NCBI RefSeq assembly: GCF_030817275.1
Contig: NZ_JAUSZD010000002.1
Span: 1,240,001-1,304,000, forward strand
DNA length: 64,000 bases
DNA from: Paenibacillus sp. V4I7
GTDB taxonomy: Bacteria > Bacillota > Bacilli > Paenibacillales > NBRC-103111
Direction: 5' to 3'
Both the position numbers and the translations under genes were made by a program. The first letter of the stretch is position 1. Each line of letters starts with the position of its first letter. The notes beneath the pieces are model-generated. The model ran no database searches. It worked only from the letters and a program-made list of their open reading frames with translations, and was not told where the DNA came from. Of this stretch, positions 1-8,885 are shown piece after piece.

Positions 1-2
1 GC

Positions 3-527
3 CTGATATCCTCGTTGGCCCAATATTACCGTTTGAGTTTAAGCAAAGGGAATGAAATCATCTCACTGAAAGAAGAATTTGAAATTGCCAAGAACTATTT
101 GACGATTCAGCATATTAGATATCCAGGCATGTTTACGGCTATTTATGAATTAAGCGATGCGTTACATGATTATCCAGTTCCCAAACTCACCCTACAACCA
201 CTTGTGGAGAATGCGCTATACCATGGCATTCGGCCCATGGGGCAACAGGGGGTGATTACCGTCTCAGCCGTTTCTTCAGGCAGATCAGTCATCTTGTCCA
301 TTCAAGATGATGGCATGGGCATCTCGGAAGATAAGCTGGATTCCATGAGAGAGGAACAGCTCGTTCATAATGCTTCGAGCTTCGGGTTGCGTGGAACGAT
401 AACGAGACTTAAGCTTTTTTACGGGGAAGGCATGTCCTATTCGATTGTCAGTTCACCGGGAAATGGAACGGTCATCGACATTGAAATACCCTACTTGGAG
501 GATTCCGAATGGAACAAGGAAGGATAA
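3..527 (+). CDS. YesM-type sensor histidine kinase, C-terminal part (cut by window edge)
   Basis: Only the last 174 residues are in the window; the frame is open to base 3, so the start lies outside. It holds the end of the His_kinase region (LSLSKG, then YLTIQHIRY) and a full HATPase_c fold: N box LVENALYHGI, G1 box DDGMGIS, G2-like SSFGLRGTI and GNGTVIDIEIP. This N-box pattern is typical of YesM/HPK7 kinases, membrane sensors that usually report on carbohydrates in Paenibacillus. Its stop overlaps the next gene's start by 19 bp, so kinase and regulator are probably translationally coupled and form one two-component system. Confidence 0.93.
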   Translation: MISSLAQYYRLSLSKGNEIISLKEEFEIAKNYLTIQHIRYPGMFTAIYELSDALHDYPVPKLTLQPLVENALYHGIRPMGQQGVITVSAVSSGRSVILSIQDDGMGISEDKLDSMREEQLVHNASSFGLRGTITRLKLFYGEGMSYSIVSSPGNGTVIDIEIPYLEDSEWNKEG

Positions 528-2113
528 CAGCCATTGCTGTAGATGACGAAGTCAATCCAAGAAAGCTTCTTCAAGTTCTCCTTGATTGGCATTCCCTTGG
601 AATTGAATTTATCGGGGAAGCGTCTAACGGGAACGAAGCGCTGGATTTGATTGATGCGGTAAGGCCAAATATCGTATTTACCGACATTAATATGCCGTAT
701 ATGGATGGATTGGAACTAGCGAAGCAGGTAAGGGAGAGAGATCCGTTCATTAAGGTTGTAATTCTAACCGCGTATCCAGAATTTGAATATGCGAAGCAAA
801 GTGTGAAAATCGGAGTCCATGATTTCTTGTTAAAGCCCCTTCAACCAGACGTGCTTCGAAAACTGGCTGTCGATTTGAAAGAAGTGATAGAGAAAGAAAC
901 TGTCCATTGGAATGAATACCGGAAAATACAAACAGAGCTTCTTGAAAACACCCTTGAGCTAAAAGAAAAATTTCTCATGGATCTGCTTGTGGGTACCTCC
1001 TCAAATGGAGAGCAGCTTAATCGGAGATTCGACTATTTTTTTGGTGAATCACTTCGTTCATGTTTCTCAGTTGCCATACTCGATTTTCAAAGCGAGCCTA
1101 ACGTTGAAGAAGAGAGAAGACTAAACCTTAGCATGGGCTGCAAGAGGGCCGTGGAATTCCTGGTACACGAGCGTGAGGGGATTCATGTTCTTCAAGATAA
1201 TGGCGGACGCGTCGTGATGATCAGCTGGGATAAAGCGATTGAGTTGGAGTCGCTCGGGGAACAGGCCATTCGTATCATTAAGGATAAGCTGGGCTGCCAA
1301 GCAACGGTTGGAGTAGGAGGCGTTTGCAACAACTTGCCTATGGTGAAAAAGAGCTACAAGGAGGCCCTTGAAGCGCTGCGTTATGGCAAATTATTCGGAG
1401 GGGACCAAGTCATTTCGTTCGGAGAGGATATCCGACTTGTCAATTATTCGACAGACTTGAAGCAATCGGATACGGAAGAAATCATTTTTTTCATTAAAAC
1501 GGGACTCAAAGATCAAGCCGTTAAATCGATCGATAAGCTATTTCAATCACTGGAACCCTCTGACGGAACGGCGAATGAACACATGTATTCGCTCGGTGTC
1601 CATTTCATTTCGATGCTGAATCTGGCTATGTCGGAGTTGGGCTTTACGCAATTGCGTTCGAACTTGTTGAACGGTGCCTTGTATAATCGCATGTTTGGTT
1701 GCCGCACTACCAGCGACTTGAGTCAATTTTTGTCCAAATTGGCGGAAGATACGGCGGATTATGTGCAGGGCACGCGAATGAAGAAAACGAACCAGATTGT
1801 TCGCGATATACTGGCCTATCTAACTGATGAGTTTCGAAACCCCGAAGTCTCTTTGGGTTCCGTTTCCCAAAAGTTTCATCTCAATTCCAGTTATTTAAGT
1901 CGCATTTTCAAGCAGGAAATAGGGCAGGGTTTCACCGATTATTTGCTTAAGCTTCGAATTGATGAAGCCGTTAAGCTCATGAACGAAGCGGACTGGAAAG
2001 CTTATCAGATTGCTGAAAAGGTAGGGATCAAGGATCCTTATTATTTCAGCCACAGATTCAAAAAAGTAACGGGAGTTTCCATTCAGGAATACAAGAGAAC
2101 TTCACAGAAATAA
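509..2113 (+). CDS. YesN/AraC-type response regulator
   Basis: A 534-residue regulator. Residues 7-125 form a receiver domain with acidic pair D12/D13, phosphoacceptor D59 (FTDINMP), T87 and K109 (LLKPL). The middle 300 residues are the variable linker usual in YesN proteins. The last 100 residues are an AraC-type double helix-turn-helix (LGSVSQKFHLNSSYLSRIFK, then YQIAEKVGIKDPYYFSHRFK). The ATG has GGAGG 6-7 bp upstream, inside the end of the kinase gene. It is expected to bind DNA when phosphorylated by the upstream YesM kinase and to control nearby sugar genes; the target is not shown by the sequence. Confidence 0.95.
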   Translation: MEQGRITAIAVDDEVNPRKLLQVLLDWHSLGIEFIGEASNGNEALDLIDAVRPNIVFTDINMPYMDGLELAKQVRERDPFIKVVILTAYPEFEYAKQSVKIGVHDFLLKPLQPDVLRKLAVDLKEVIEKETVHWNEYRKIQTELLENTLELKEKFLMDLLVGTSSNGEQLNRRFDYFFGESLRSCFSVAILDFQSEPNVEEERRLNLSMGCKRAVEFLVHEREGIHVLQDNGGRVVMISWDKAIELESLGEQAIRIIKDKLGCQATVGVGGVCNNLPMVKKSYKEALEALRYGKLFGGDQVISFGEDIRLVNYSTDLKQSDTEEIIFFIKTGLKDQAVKSIDKLFQSLEPSDGTANEHMYSLGVHFISMLNLAMSELGFTQLRSNLLNGALYNRMFGCRTTSDLSQFLSKLAEDTADYVQGTRMKKTNQIVRDILAYLTDEFRNPEVSLGSVSQKFHLNSSYLSRIFKQEIGQGFTDYLLKLRIDEAVKLMNEADWKAYQIAEKVGIKDPYYFSHRFKKVTGVSIQEYKRTSQK

Positions 2114-2118
2114 AAGAA

Positions 2119-2144
2119 AGGAACCGGCTTGATGACCGGTTCCT
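2119..2144. terminator. bidirectional terminator between convergent genes
   Basis: A 9-bp perfect stem AGGAACCGG/CCGGTTCCT with an 8-base loop, followed by CTTTTTTT on the plus strand. It lies between the ends of the convergent response regulator and beta-galactosidase genes. Confidence 0.85.
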
Positions 2145-2150
2145 CTTTTT

Positions 2151-4214
2151 TTAGTTCAAGGACAAGACCTTCACACCGTAAGGGGCAATGTCCAGATCCC
2201 CCGCGCCAAGCCGTTCACCTTCCAACATGTCTTCCATTTCTTGCAGCAGACTGGCTTTGACGGGTTTGTTGGAGTAATTCAGGATAAAGGCAAAGCGACG
2301 ATCCTGTTTCACGCGGATAGCAACCTCCACCTCAGGTGGCAGCTCCGCCCAACCTGTTGTAGCAGGTTTCAGTCCAAGACGGCGGATCAAGGCATCCGCT
2401 ACTTCGCGACTGAATGCGGCCCCGTAATAATAGGCTTCACCGCTCCCATAAGGATGTAGGGTAAGAGCTGGTTTCCCCGCATAATAGTCTCCGTCGAACA
2501 GGGCCAGCGTCTGTACGTTGCTGTTCTCTGGAAGGAGGATGTCGTTGAACAGGCGTGCAGGCGTACTGGCTTCATCTCCTCCATCGATCCATCGCATGTT
2601 CGGTGTGGATGCCTCGTTCACAATAAGCGTAAAATCTTCTACCGTCACGCCGCACAGTTCCGCGACAAGACCAGGGAACGGCGTCATGCGGCAATGTCCA
2701 CGTTGATCCTTATAACCCGAACGAGCTCCGAAAAGCAGCTTGCCTCCTCCGGCTACATACTGCTTGAGCAGCTCTGCCGTTTCCTCCGACATAATGGCCG
2801 GATGAGGGTAGATAAGTACTTTGTAACGAGCGAGTTCTTCCAGGTTCGTCTTGTCCTGTACATACAGGTAATCGAATGGAATATGGCTGAACTGCAGGGA
2901 TTTGCCCCAACTGTATTCGCTTTCTCTCGTTAGTGGACCGTGCCATACGTCGAATTCCCCGTCCCACTCGTTGTCATAATCGTGTAAAATGCCTACTTCT
3001 GCCATGTACCGAGATCCTGCAATGACCTCTCCGATTCGTCCTAATTCCCGGCTAGTGGTTTCTGCCTCGGCAACCCTCCGGTTGGGACGGTTATGGTAAT
3101 CATTGATCCCATGCCAGTAAATCTCGGTACCGGATGTTGCTGTTCGCCATCTGAAGAACAAAACCATATCCGCCCCGTGAGCAACCGATTGATACGTCCA
3201 CAATCGCATTTGCCCCGGCTTTGGTGCAGATTGTCCAAACAGATTCACCCAGCCGCCAGGGCCCGATTGCTGCTCCATGATGCAGAACGTAGGGGAGATC
3301 GAACGTACCTTGGTAAGTTGGTTGGAATAGCTGCGATCCATGAGCGGATCCACGCGATCAGCATCGTTCCAGATGGTTGAGAAGTTCGGATACGAGTCAT
3401 AAGAAAAGAAATCCAGAAGCTCATCAGTCATGGTATGGCTATCCAGATGGCCAAATAGACCATTGGTTGTGATCCACTGCGTTGGTGCAAGCTTTCGCAA
3501 GATCTCTACCTGCAAGCGGGCAAAGGAAATGGTGTTATCCGAGATGAACCGCTTTTCATCCAGAGCTTGATGAGGGTTAGCGGATTTCGTAGGCGCAGGG
3601 CGTGGTAAATGAACCTGCTCCCAATCGGAGTAGCTCTGATTCCAGAAAACAGTCCCCCATGCCTGATTCAATGCGTCTAAGGTACCGTATTTCTCACGTA
3701 ACCAAATCCGAAACGCCGCATGGTCCGCATTGGCGTAGAATACATTCACCTCGCAGTTAAGCTCATTGTCGATCTGCCAGCCTACTATGCCGGGGTGGTT
3801 CGCATAATGATTAGCCATAGCCTCGGTAATCTTCGAACAATATTCCCGGTACACGGGGCTACTGTAATTGTAGTGACGTCTCAGCCCGTGCTGATACTGC
3901 ACGCCCTCAAATGTAGCATTCAGAATTTCGGGGTATTTATGGGTCATCCAGGCAGGCGGTGTCGCCGTCGGGGTACCGAGAATAACCTTCAGTCCATGTT
4001 CGTGAGCAAGGTCTATGGTACGGTCGAACAAATCGAAAGTAAATACCCCTTCTTCTGGTTCAAAAAAATTCCATGCAAACTCACCCATTCGCACGATCGT
4101 AAAGCCCATTTCTCGCATTCGTCTGTAATCGTCTGCCCACATGTGCTCCGGCCACTGCTCGGGGTAGTAGCACACGCCTAGATCAAATTTGTCTCCCGGA
4201 ATGGTTTTATCCAT
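2151..4214 (-). CDS. beta-galactosidase, glycoside hydrolase family 42
   Basis: Cytoplasmic beta-galactosidase of about 687 residues, the normal GH42 length, with no signal peptide. The start FDLGVCYYPEQWPEHMW and the family motifs are clear: acid/base glutamate in GWQIDNELN and nucleophile glutamate in FCIMEQQSGPGGW. The A domain (TIM barrel) is followed by the trimerisation domain (residues ~390-600) and a C-terminal beta domain. I place the start at the second Met (MDKTIPG), because the only Shine-Dalgarno (AAAGGAGA) is 9 bp before it and overlaps the first ATG at 4226. It is divergent from an AraC regulator that probably controls it. Confidence 0.95.
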   Translation of the reverse strand: MDKTIPGDKFDLGVCYYPEQWPEHMWADDYRRMREMGFTIVRMGEFAWNFFEPEEGVFTFDLFDRTIDLAHEHGLKVILGTPTATPPAWMTHKYPEILNATFEGVQYQHGLRRHYNYSSPVYREYCSKITEAMANHYANHPGIVGWQIDNELNCEVNVFYANADHAAFRIWLREKYGTLDALNQAWGTVFWNQSYSDWEQVHLPRPAPTKSANPHQALDEKRFISDNTISFARLQVEILRKLAPTQWITTNGLFGHLDSHTMTDELLDFFSYDSYPNFSTIWNDADRVDPLMDRSYSNQLTKVRSISPTFCIMEQQSGPGGWVNLFGQSAPKPGQMRLWTYQSVAHGADMVLFFRWRTATSGTEIYWHGINDYHNRPNRRVAEAETTSRELGRIGEVIAGSRYMAEVGILHDYDNEWDGEFDVWHGPLTRESEYSWGKSLQFSHIPFDYLYVQDKTNLEELARYKVLIYPHPAIMSEETAELLKQYVAGGGKLLFGARSGYKDQRGHCRMTPFPGLVAELCGVTVEDFTLIVNEASTPNMRWIDGGDEASTPARLFNDILLPENSNVQTLALFDGDYYAGKPALTLHPYGSGEAYYYGAAFSREVADALIRRLGLKPATTGWAELPPEVEVAIRVKQDRRFAFILNYSNKPVKASLLQEMEDMLEGERLGAGDLDIAPYGVKVLSLN

Positions 4215-4357
4215 GATGAAAAACATCTCCTTTTTCGATAGGTATAGTAATTTTTTGCTTTAAAAAGTCCTTTATGTACTCATTATATTCCTTTATAATA
4301 TAATGTAAATAACATCATTTTGTTACACATATCAGATTTTTGCGTTCTGGAGGGTCT
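4215..4357. promoter_or_regulatory. divergent promoter region between GH42 gene and AraC regulator
   Basis: AT-rich interval of about 140 bp with several TATAAT-like hexamers on both strands (around 4283-4302). Ribosome binding sites face outward at both ends (AAAGGAG for the minus gene, GGAGGG for the plus gene). The layout is the usual one for an AraC activator controlling an adjacent sugar hydrolase. No operator could be defined by eye. Confidence 0.5.
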
Positions 4358-5188
4358 ATGAGAATTCATTATGTATTACCGGAGCCCATGTACAAACATT
4401 ACACGGTTTATCCGGATATGATTGGACAATATGCCGAATTTCCGGAACATCAGGAGTGGCGGTTTAAGGGACAGCTGCAACAATCCAATTTGCATATCGT
4501 ACTAAGCGGTAAAGGCTATGTCAAAGCTAATGGAAAGGAAATCTGCTTAGAAGCAGGACAGGGTTTCTATTACGGCTCGGGTCTCGAGCAGGAGTATCGA
4601 ACAGATCCGAACGATCCTTGGCAAGTATTCTGGGTGCACATAGCAGGCGATGGGATCAGCAGATTGTTGAATGGTCAAGGAACTTCTTCTGTGTGGTTGT
4701 TTACATACAGCGATGTGCCAAAGCTCAACCAACTGACAGGGGGCTTATTGGAGCTGGCTTCCCCTTATGATCGGAACGAGGTGCAGTTAGCGGTAAAGCT
4801 CTATGAACTGCTTGCTGAGCTTGCCTTACGTACGGAGACGCCTGGAACAGCGACTATGTTGGATAAGCGTGCACGGATGAGAGAGGTTGCGGAATATACT
4901 CGTACCCACTGTACGAAGCCGCTGACCCTCTTGCAGATGGCCGAACAAGCGGGTTTCAGCACCTACTATTTTAGTCGGATGTTCCACGAAGTAATGGGAC
5001 GGACTCCGATGGAATGGCTGTTCGAATGTCGGCTTGTTGAAGCCAAGCAACTGCTGATGTCTACCGAATGGACGATTAAGCAAGTGGCGGAGCACACCGG
5101 CTTTTCCCAGAGCAGTTACTTCATCGCGCGCTTTCGGGAGCATACTGGATTGACTCCGCAGGAATATCGGCGTTTGTATAACTCTTAA
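4358..5188 (+). CDS. AraC-family transcriptional regulator with cupin-like sensor domain
   Basis: 276 residues. The N-terminal half is an AraC-binding cupin (VLSGKGYVKANGKEICLEAG, typical metal-free sugar sensor). The last 100 residues carry the two helix-turn-helix motifs (LLQMAEQAGFSTYYFSRMF; IKQVAEHTGFSQSSYFIARF). An in-frame TTG at 4340 is possible, but ATG 4358 has GGAGGG 4 bp upstream and is preferred. Divergent from the GH42 gene, so probably its galactoside-responsive regulator; that link is inferred from position only. Confidence 0.92.
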   Translation: MRIHYVLPEPMYKHYTVYPDMIGQYAEFPEHQEWRFKGQLQQSNLHIVLSGKGYVKANGKEICLEAGQGFYYGSGLEQEYRTDPNDPWQVFWVHIAGDGISRLLNGQGTSSVWLFTYSDVPKLNQLTGGLLELASPYDRNEVQLAVKLYELLAELALRTETPGTATMLDKRARMREVAEYTRTHCTKPLTLLQMAEQAGFSTYYFSRMFHEVMGRTPMEWLFECRLVEAKQLLMSTEWTIKQVAEHTGFSQSSYFIARFREHTGLTPQEYRRLYNS

Positions 5189-5316
5189 CTTCTCTAGAGT
5201 TGGCTGCAATTTTGGTTTTTACTTTGCTGTTATTGAATCAGGTTATTATGTCCTTTACAATATTCAAGGTTGGCCGCGCCGCGTATAGTTATCAAGAGAT
5301 TGTAATAAAGTACTTC

Positions 5317-6718
5317 GCGCGCCTAGCCAAGCTAGGCACAACTAACCGGTGGAAGTCCGGTCGGGGTAAAGACCAAGCTGCCCCGTAGCTAGCAAGCAGA
5401 CGTCGGCGAAATCCGGCGGCTGAAGCCTTGTGAAAAGTTTCGCCTAAGGCGAAATGATGCAACCATGGAGGTCGTAACATTAAGTGAATCCTGCCGCATC
5501 GTGAATTAACCCCGAAAGGGACAAGAGGGAGCCGAGCCGCGGAAGTACCGGCGAAGGCCATGGAACGCGTGAAGATCTTGGAGAAGCAGCGCGGAAGAAT
5601 CCTCCGGTGTATAGGGAGCGGCATGCATGGAAAGTTATGCCTGGAACTAGGGAGGCCCTCCCCCGCACGATACAAGGGTGTCGTAAAATGCAATCTTCGA
5701 GGCGGACTTCCACGACTGTTCATTTGGCTTTCGGCCAAAACGCAGTCAGCATGACGCCATCCGGCGCATCCGCGAGATGGCGGAACGCCAGAAGGCAAGC
5801 TGGGTCGTGGATGTAGATATTACCGGATACTTTGATAATATCCCGCACGACAAACTGATGAAGATGGTAGAGATGCGAGTTAGCGATCGGCGTATGCTGA
5901 AACTGATTCGATTGTGGCTAACCGCTGGCGTTATGAGGGAGGGTGGGAGGGTAAGCTGTACGAGACCGAAATCGGAAGTCCACAGGGCGGCGTGATTTCG
6001 CCGTTGCTTGCCAACCTGTATCTCCACTACCTTGACACGATCTGGTCGAAGCATTACGCGCACATTGGCTCGCTCGTCCGCTATGCGGACGATCTGGTCA
6101 TACTTTGTCGGCACAAAGAACAAGCATTGGAAGCGATACGTGTACTGAAGACGGTATTTCAGAGACTGGAATTGACGATGAACACAAGCAAATCCAAACT
6201 CGTCAACCTATGGGAAGGCAAAGAAGGGTTTGACTTTCTTGGACATACCCACCGGCGGCTGCCGTATTGGGCGAAGAACGGTAAAGTCATCTACTACCTG
6301 CGCAGTTACCCTTCCAAGAAAGCGATGAAGAAGATGAGAACGAGAGTGAGTGAAGAACTGGCACCGCGAACACGCCTGAAATGGTCGCTCAAGGAACTCA
6401 TTAAGCATATGAACCCGATCTTACAAGGGTGGAAAAATTATTATGCGAAGATGGACCCCTACATAGCGAGCAAATTCTTGGCAAAAGTGGACTGGCACAT
6501 ACGCAGGCGCATCAGTCTGTGGTGGAACAAGAAGCACAAGAAGCGAAAAGCCTACAAAGTAAATCTCTTCGATATACTTCAGATCGCGGGACTGAAAACC
6601 GATTCTCCTTGGGGTAAGCCGTACTGTCCAAGGTGAAGAACGTCGGAAAGCCGTATGCGGGAAAACCGCATGTACGGTTTGATGAGGAGGGGCTGGCAGT
6701 CCCAGCCCTTTACTCTAC
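5317..6718 (+). mobile_element. degenerate bacterial group II intron
   Basis: The 5' end GCGCG fits the group II start GUGYG except for one base. It is followed by a domain I-like region (CCGGTGGAAGTCCGGTC, CCGTAGCTAGCAAGCAGACG, AAATCCGGCGGCTGAAGCC) found in many Bacillales introns. The 3' end carries a domain V/VI-like stretch (AAGCCGTATGCGGGAAAACC) and stops with CTAC, fitting the ..AY end. The ends are fixed by the flanks: joining base 5316 to 6719 restores ACTTCAAAACTTATTTAT, the repeat seen intact at 45868. The encoded reverse transcriptase is truncated and frameshifted, so the element cannot move on its own; splicing is uncertain. Confidence 0.85.
5726..6636 (+). pseudogene. ltrA: group II intron reverse transcriptase/maturase, truncated and frameshifted
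   Basis: The frame at 5726 begins within the RT palm (GFRPKRSQHDAIR), so the start codon and roughly the first 100 residues (RT blocks 0-2) are lost. A one-base shift near 5935-5950 moves the protein into another frame, where GSPQGGVISPLLANLYLHY, the catalytic RYADDLVIL motif (near 6080) and the maturase thumb/X domain (LQGWKNYY, then WWNKKHKKRKAYK) follow to a stop at 6636. No HNH endonuclease is seen. Both breaks are visible in the sequence; the inference is that this intron is dead or needs a maturase supplied elsewhere. Confidence 0.88.
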
Positions 6719-6866
6719 AAAACTTATTTATATTTTAGTCGTTTTGTACGAAACAACCACTTTAAAACTTTATTTGTATTTTTAGTATCACAAAAAGTCT
6801 TGAAGTGACAAATAAAGTCTTGAGTAATTAGGCGTTCACTCTACTAGGTGAACGCTTATTATTTTA
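6719..6866. repeat. inverted array of 18-20 bp motif plus hairpin, locus 1 (interrupted by the intron)
   Basis: Right part of an array whose first unit was split by the intron (5' half ACTTC at 5312-5316). It holds ACTTTAAAACTTTATTTGT at 6759-6777 and two reversed units at 6790-6806 and 6808-6825 (ACAAATAAAGTCTTGAGT). A perfect 8-bp hairpin GCGTTCAC/GTGAACGC at 6832-6855 closes it. The same order of parts recurs at 45868-46218. Confidence 0.8.
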
Positions 6867-7111
6867 GCAGGGTGGGGAGGAGGGGAGGTGACTAGATGAA
6901 CGAATCTTTCTTAAGAGGATTTTGTTTTAAGGTGATAGCCCAGGCGATTAAACTAACAGGCGCACCTGGTGGCGATCGAAGCGGAGAGGTTTTACAGGTT
7001 CTGCGAATCACTAAGAATAATATGCTAGGTTCTACTCTATTTTTCTATCTTCTGATATTATAGAATTTATGGTATGGAAATATATGTATGTAACTAAAGA
7101 ATTGGAAGGTG
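6867..7111 (+). other. intergenic stretch with doubtful 55-codon ORF
   Basis: A reading frame 6896-7063 begins ATG after a strong GGGAGGTGACTAG and would encode 55 residues ending in a hydrophobic tail. It overlaps a GGCGATTAAACTAAC stretch shared with 46239-46254, so it may be repeat flank rather than a gene. No homology recognised. Confidence 0.3.
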
Positions 7112-8014
7112 ATGACGATTAAATCTCAGATAACCGCACAAGCTCGCAAGGAAGGAGAACACGGATCGACATCGAAATCAGACCCTGCCCGCCGCGGCTC
7201 CTCATCTGAGCAGACCTTGCTCACCGGCAGCGTCCAGCGGCAAAGCGCGTTTGGAGGTTCAGGCATTACGCCTTCCGCCTCTCAAGTGCTGCAGCTGCAG
7301 CGAACGATCGGCAATCAGGCTACAGCCAAGCTGCTCACCTCCCGCATGGATGCAAGAACGGTCGTTCAGCGTACCCCGGCGATCATTCAGCGCAAAGATA
7401 CCTTGCCAGATCCGGTGAAAGACGTACAGGTCAATCCGTTATTGAACTTGATTCAATCACAGCGTCAGCAAATCTCAGATCTTCAGAGATCGAAAGAGGT
7501 AAGCTCCGACGATCAGGAGGCTCTTGAGCAATGCTTTAAGAAGCTGACGACCTTGTATATCCAAATGGGACAAACCGATAATCCTATGGCCCTCTGGGAA
7601 AGCTTTATCATATGGACGGAGAATTCGGCATGGTCAGGCGGCGGCTCGGAGTATTGGGAGGCTTTCACACGTCTTGCCAATGCAAGTGACGCGAAGAAAG
7701 AGAAAGAGAAGGATGAAGAGAAAAAGGGCGGCGCCAAATCATGGAGTCCGGAATGTGACGCCGTTTTCGACGATATGAACGACCAGTACGGACGATGGAA
7801 TGGCAAGCTCAAGACACGGGGAGCCTGGTGGGGCTCCGCTCAGCCGGGCTCGACAACCGGAGCCAAGAATGTCCCTTCCGAGGTTATCAAGGAGCTCAAG
7901 AAGCGGGTCGGCGGCACAGGCTGGAGATTCTCGGATAGCTTCAGCGGCGGTATCTCGTTTCACAAAACGCGAGGCGGCGTGGATTTCATCTATCACATGC
8001 TTCCTCCGAATTAA
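7112..8014 (+). CDS. eCIS/polymorphic-toxin-like protein with LQRTIGNQA motif
   Basis: 300 residues, low-complexity polar N-terminus, then LQLQRTIGNQATAKLL (around residue 60). This motif is characteristic of proteins linked to extracellular contractile injection systems (often DUF4157 neighbours). A charged coiled stretch (KKEKEKDEEKKG, ~residues 200-212) separates it from a 90-residue C-terminal module beginning WSPECDAVFDDMND, with GGTGWRFSD and a final GVDFIYHMLPPN. No signal peptide, no known toxin fold recognised. Translation starts at GTG 7109 or ATG 7112 behind GGAAGG. A SUKH immunity-like gene lies 450 bp downstream. Function as injected or secreted effector is an inference from the motif. 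Confidence 0.65.
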   Translation: MTIKSQITAQARKEGEHGSTSKSDPARRGSSSEQTLLTGSVQRQSAFGGSGITPSASQVLQLQRTIGNQATAKLLTSRMDARTVVQRTPAIIQRKDTLPDPVKDVQVNPLLNLIQSQRQQISDLQRSKEVSSDDQEALEQCFKKLTTLYIQMGQTDNPMALWESFIIWTENSAWSGGGSEYWEAFTRLANASDAKKEKEKDEEKKGGAKSWSPECDAVFDDMNDQYGRWNGKLKTRGAWWGSAQPGSTTGAKNVPSEVIKELKKRVGGTGWRFSDSFSGGISFHKTRGGVDFIYHMLPPN

Positions 8015-8027
8015 TGCCTTCTCAAAA

Positions 8028-8069
8028 GGGCTTTGCCCCGAGCAGTTGTCACTGCTTGGAGCAAAGCCC
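8028..8069 (+). terminator. stem-loop after effector-like gene
   Basis: Perfect 9-bp stem GGGCTTTGC/GCAAAGCCC, 14 bp after the stop, with a 24-base loop that itself can pair. The T run is short, so it may act as a weak terminator. Confidence 0.55.
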
Positions 8070-8396
8070 TTCGTTGATGAATTGGATTAGCAGCCGTTGC
8101 CGAACAGACCTTGTTGGAGCGCAGCAGCTCCGCCAAGAACGTCAAGGTCAGCCCTTGTCTTTCTGCAATATAAGAAGTCACAATCGAAGAAATGGATTTT
8201 TACGTTCGCACATATAACTGTCTTAAGCGATAGCGGCCTCTAGGCGTAGCCAACTACCAAGAGTTCCTGAAACCGATTGGCAGAAACCGATCACGGATCT
8301 GTCCGCGTCTGAGGCAGCTCGCCGGCATCCATCTGATTCGTCGCCGGCGGGCTGCCAAAGCGGCGGAAAGCATAAAATGGAGAATTATAGCAAAAT
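8070..8396. other. intergenic stretch without recognisable gene
   Basis: No start with a ribosome binding site and no conserved protein fragment was seen on either strand. It is richer in GC than its left flank, so it may be decayed coding DNA. Confidence 0.4.
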
Positions 8397-8437
8397 AAAA
8401 CAGGGAGCAGATTGCCGCGGCATCTACTCCCTGTTTT
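8397..8437. terminator. strong hairpin with GCCGCGGCA core
   Basis: Perfect 11-bp stem AAAACAGGGAG/CTCCCTGTTTT, loop containing ATTGCCGCGGCAT. It ends in TTTT on one side and starts with AAAA on the other, so it could terminate in both directions. The loop core recurs near 40935 and 45387. Confidence 0.6.
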
Positions 8438-8465
8438 CATTCAAGAAAACGGGCAGATTACGCTA

Positions 8466-8885
8466 ATGAAGGAATTTAAAGAGGTCTACCCGAATAATGA
8501 ATTATCCCTTAAGGAAGTAGGTTTGTTTGTAAGAAGTGAACATTTATTAAAGCTCCTGCATAAGAAGGAATTGTATACTGACCGTCCATTTGATGGGTGT
8601 AGCGAAGCAGAAATAAAGTTACTGGAGCAAGAAATGGGAATCAGGTTACCCGAGTCTTATCGCCAATATTTACTTGCTGTCGACCATTATTCGGGAAGAT
8701 TGTTCCAAGGCGCAGATACGGAGTTCTCACAACTAAAGGAACTTCAGGATGAGGCAAAAGAATTATTACGAGAGAATAATAACCCGTTAGTGTTGTCTGA
8801 TAGCACTTTTGTATTCTCAATTCACCAGGGTTATGAAATTAGATTTTTTAAATTAAATGAGGGGGATAATTTGGTTTACATGTAA
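8466..8885 (+). CDS. SMI1/KNR4 (SUKH) family immunity-like protein, probably truncated at its C-terminus
   Basis: 139 residues. The SUKH signature is clear: GCSEAEIKLLEQEMGIRLPE followed by SYRQYLLAVDHYSGRLF. SUKH proteins neutralise secreted nuclease-type toxins in polymorphic toxin systems and are also common orphan immunity genes. The first ATG (8466) lacks a strong ribosome binding site; an in-frame TTG at 8412 falls inside a hairpin and is unlikely. The frame ends at the exact point where a sugar-hydrolase fragment begins, suggesting a recombination junction. It may protect against the effector-like protein 450 bp upstream, but the pairing is unproven. Confidence 0.72.
   Translation: MKEFKEVYPNNELSLKEVGLFVRSEHLLKLLHKKELYTDRPFDGCSEAEIKLLEQEMGIRLPESYRQYLLAVDHYSGRLFQGADTEFSQLKELQDEAKELLRENNNPLVLSDSTFVFSIHQGYEIRFFKLNEGDNLVYM

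Noticed and set aside
5292-5798. 168-codon minus-strand ORF across the intron
   Set aside because: It is antisense to the structured intron RNA, has no ribosome binding site and no recognisable protein text.
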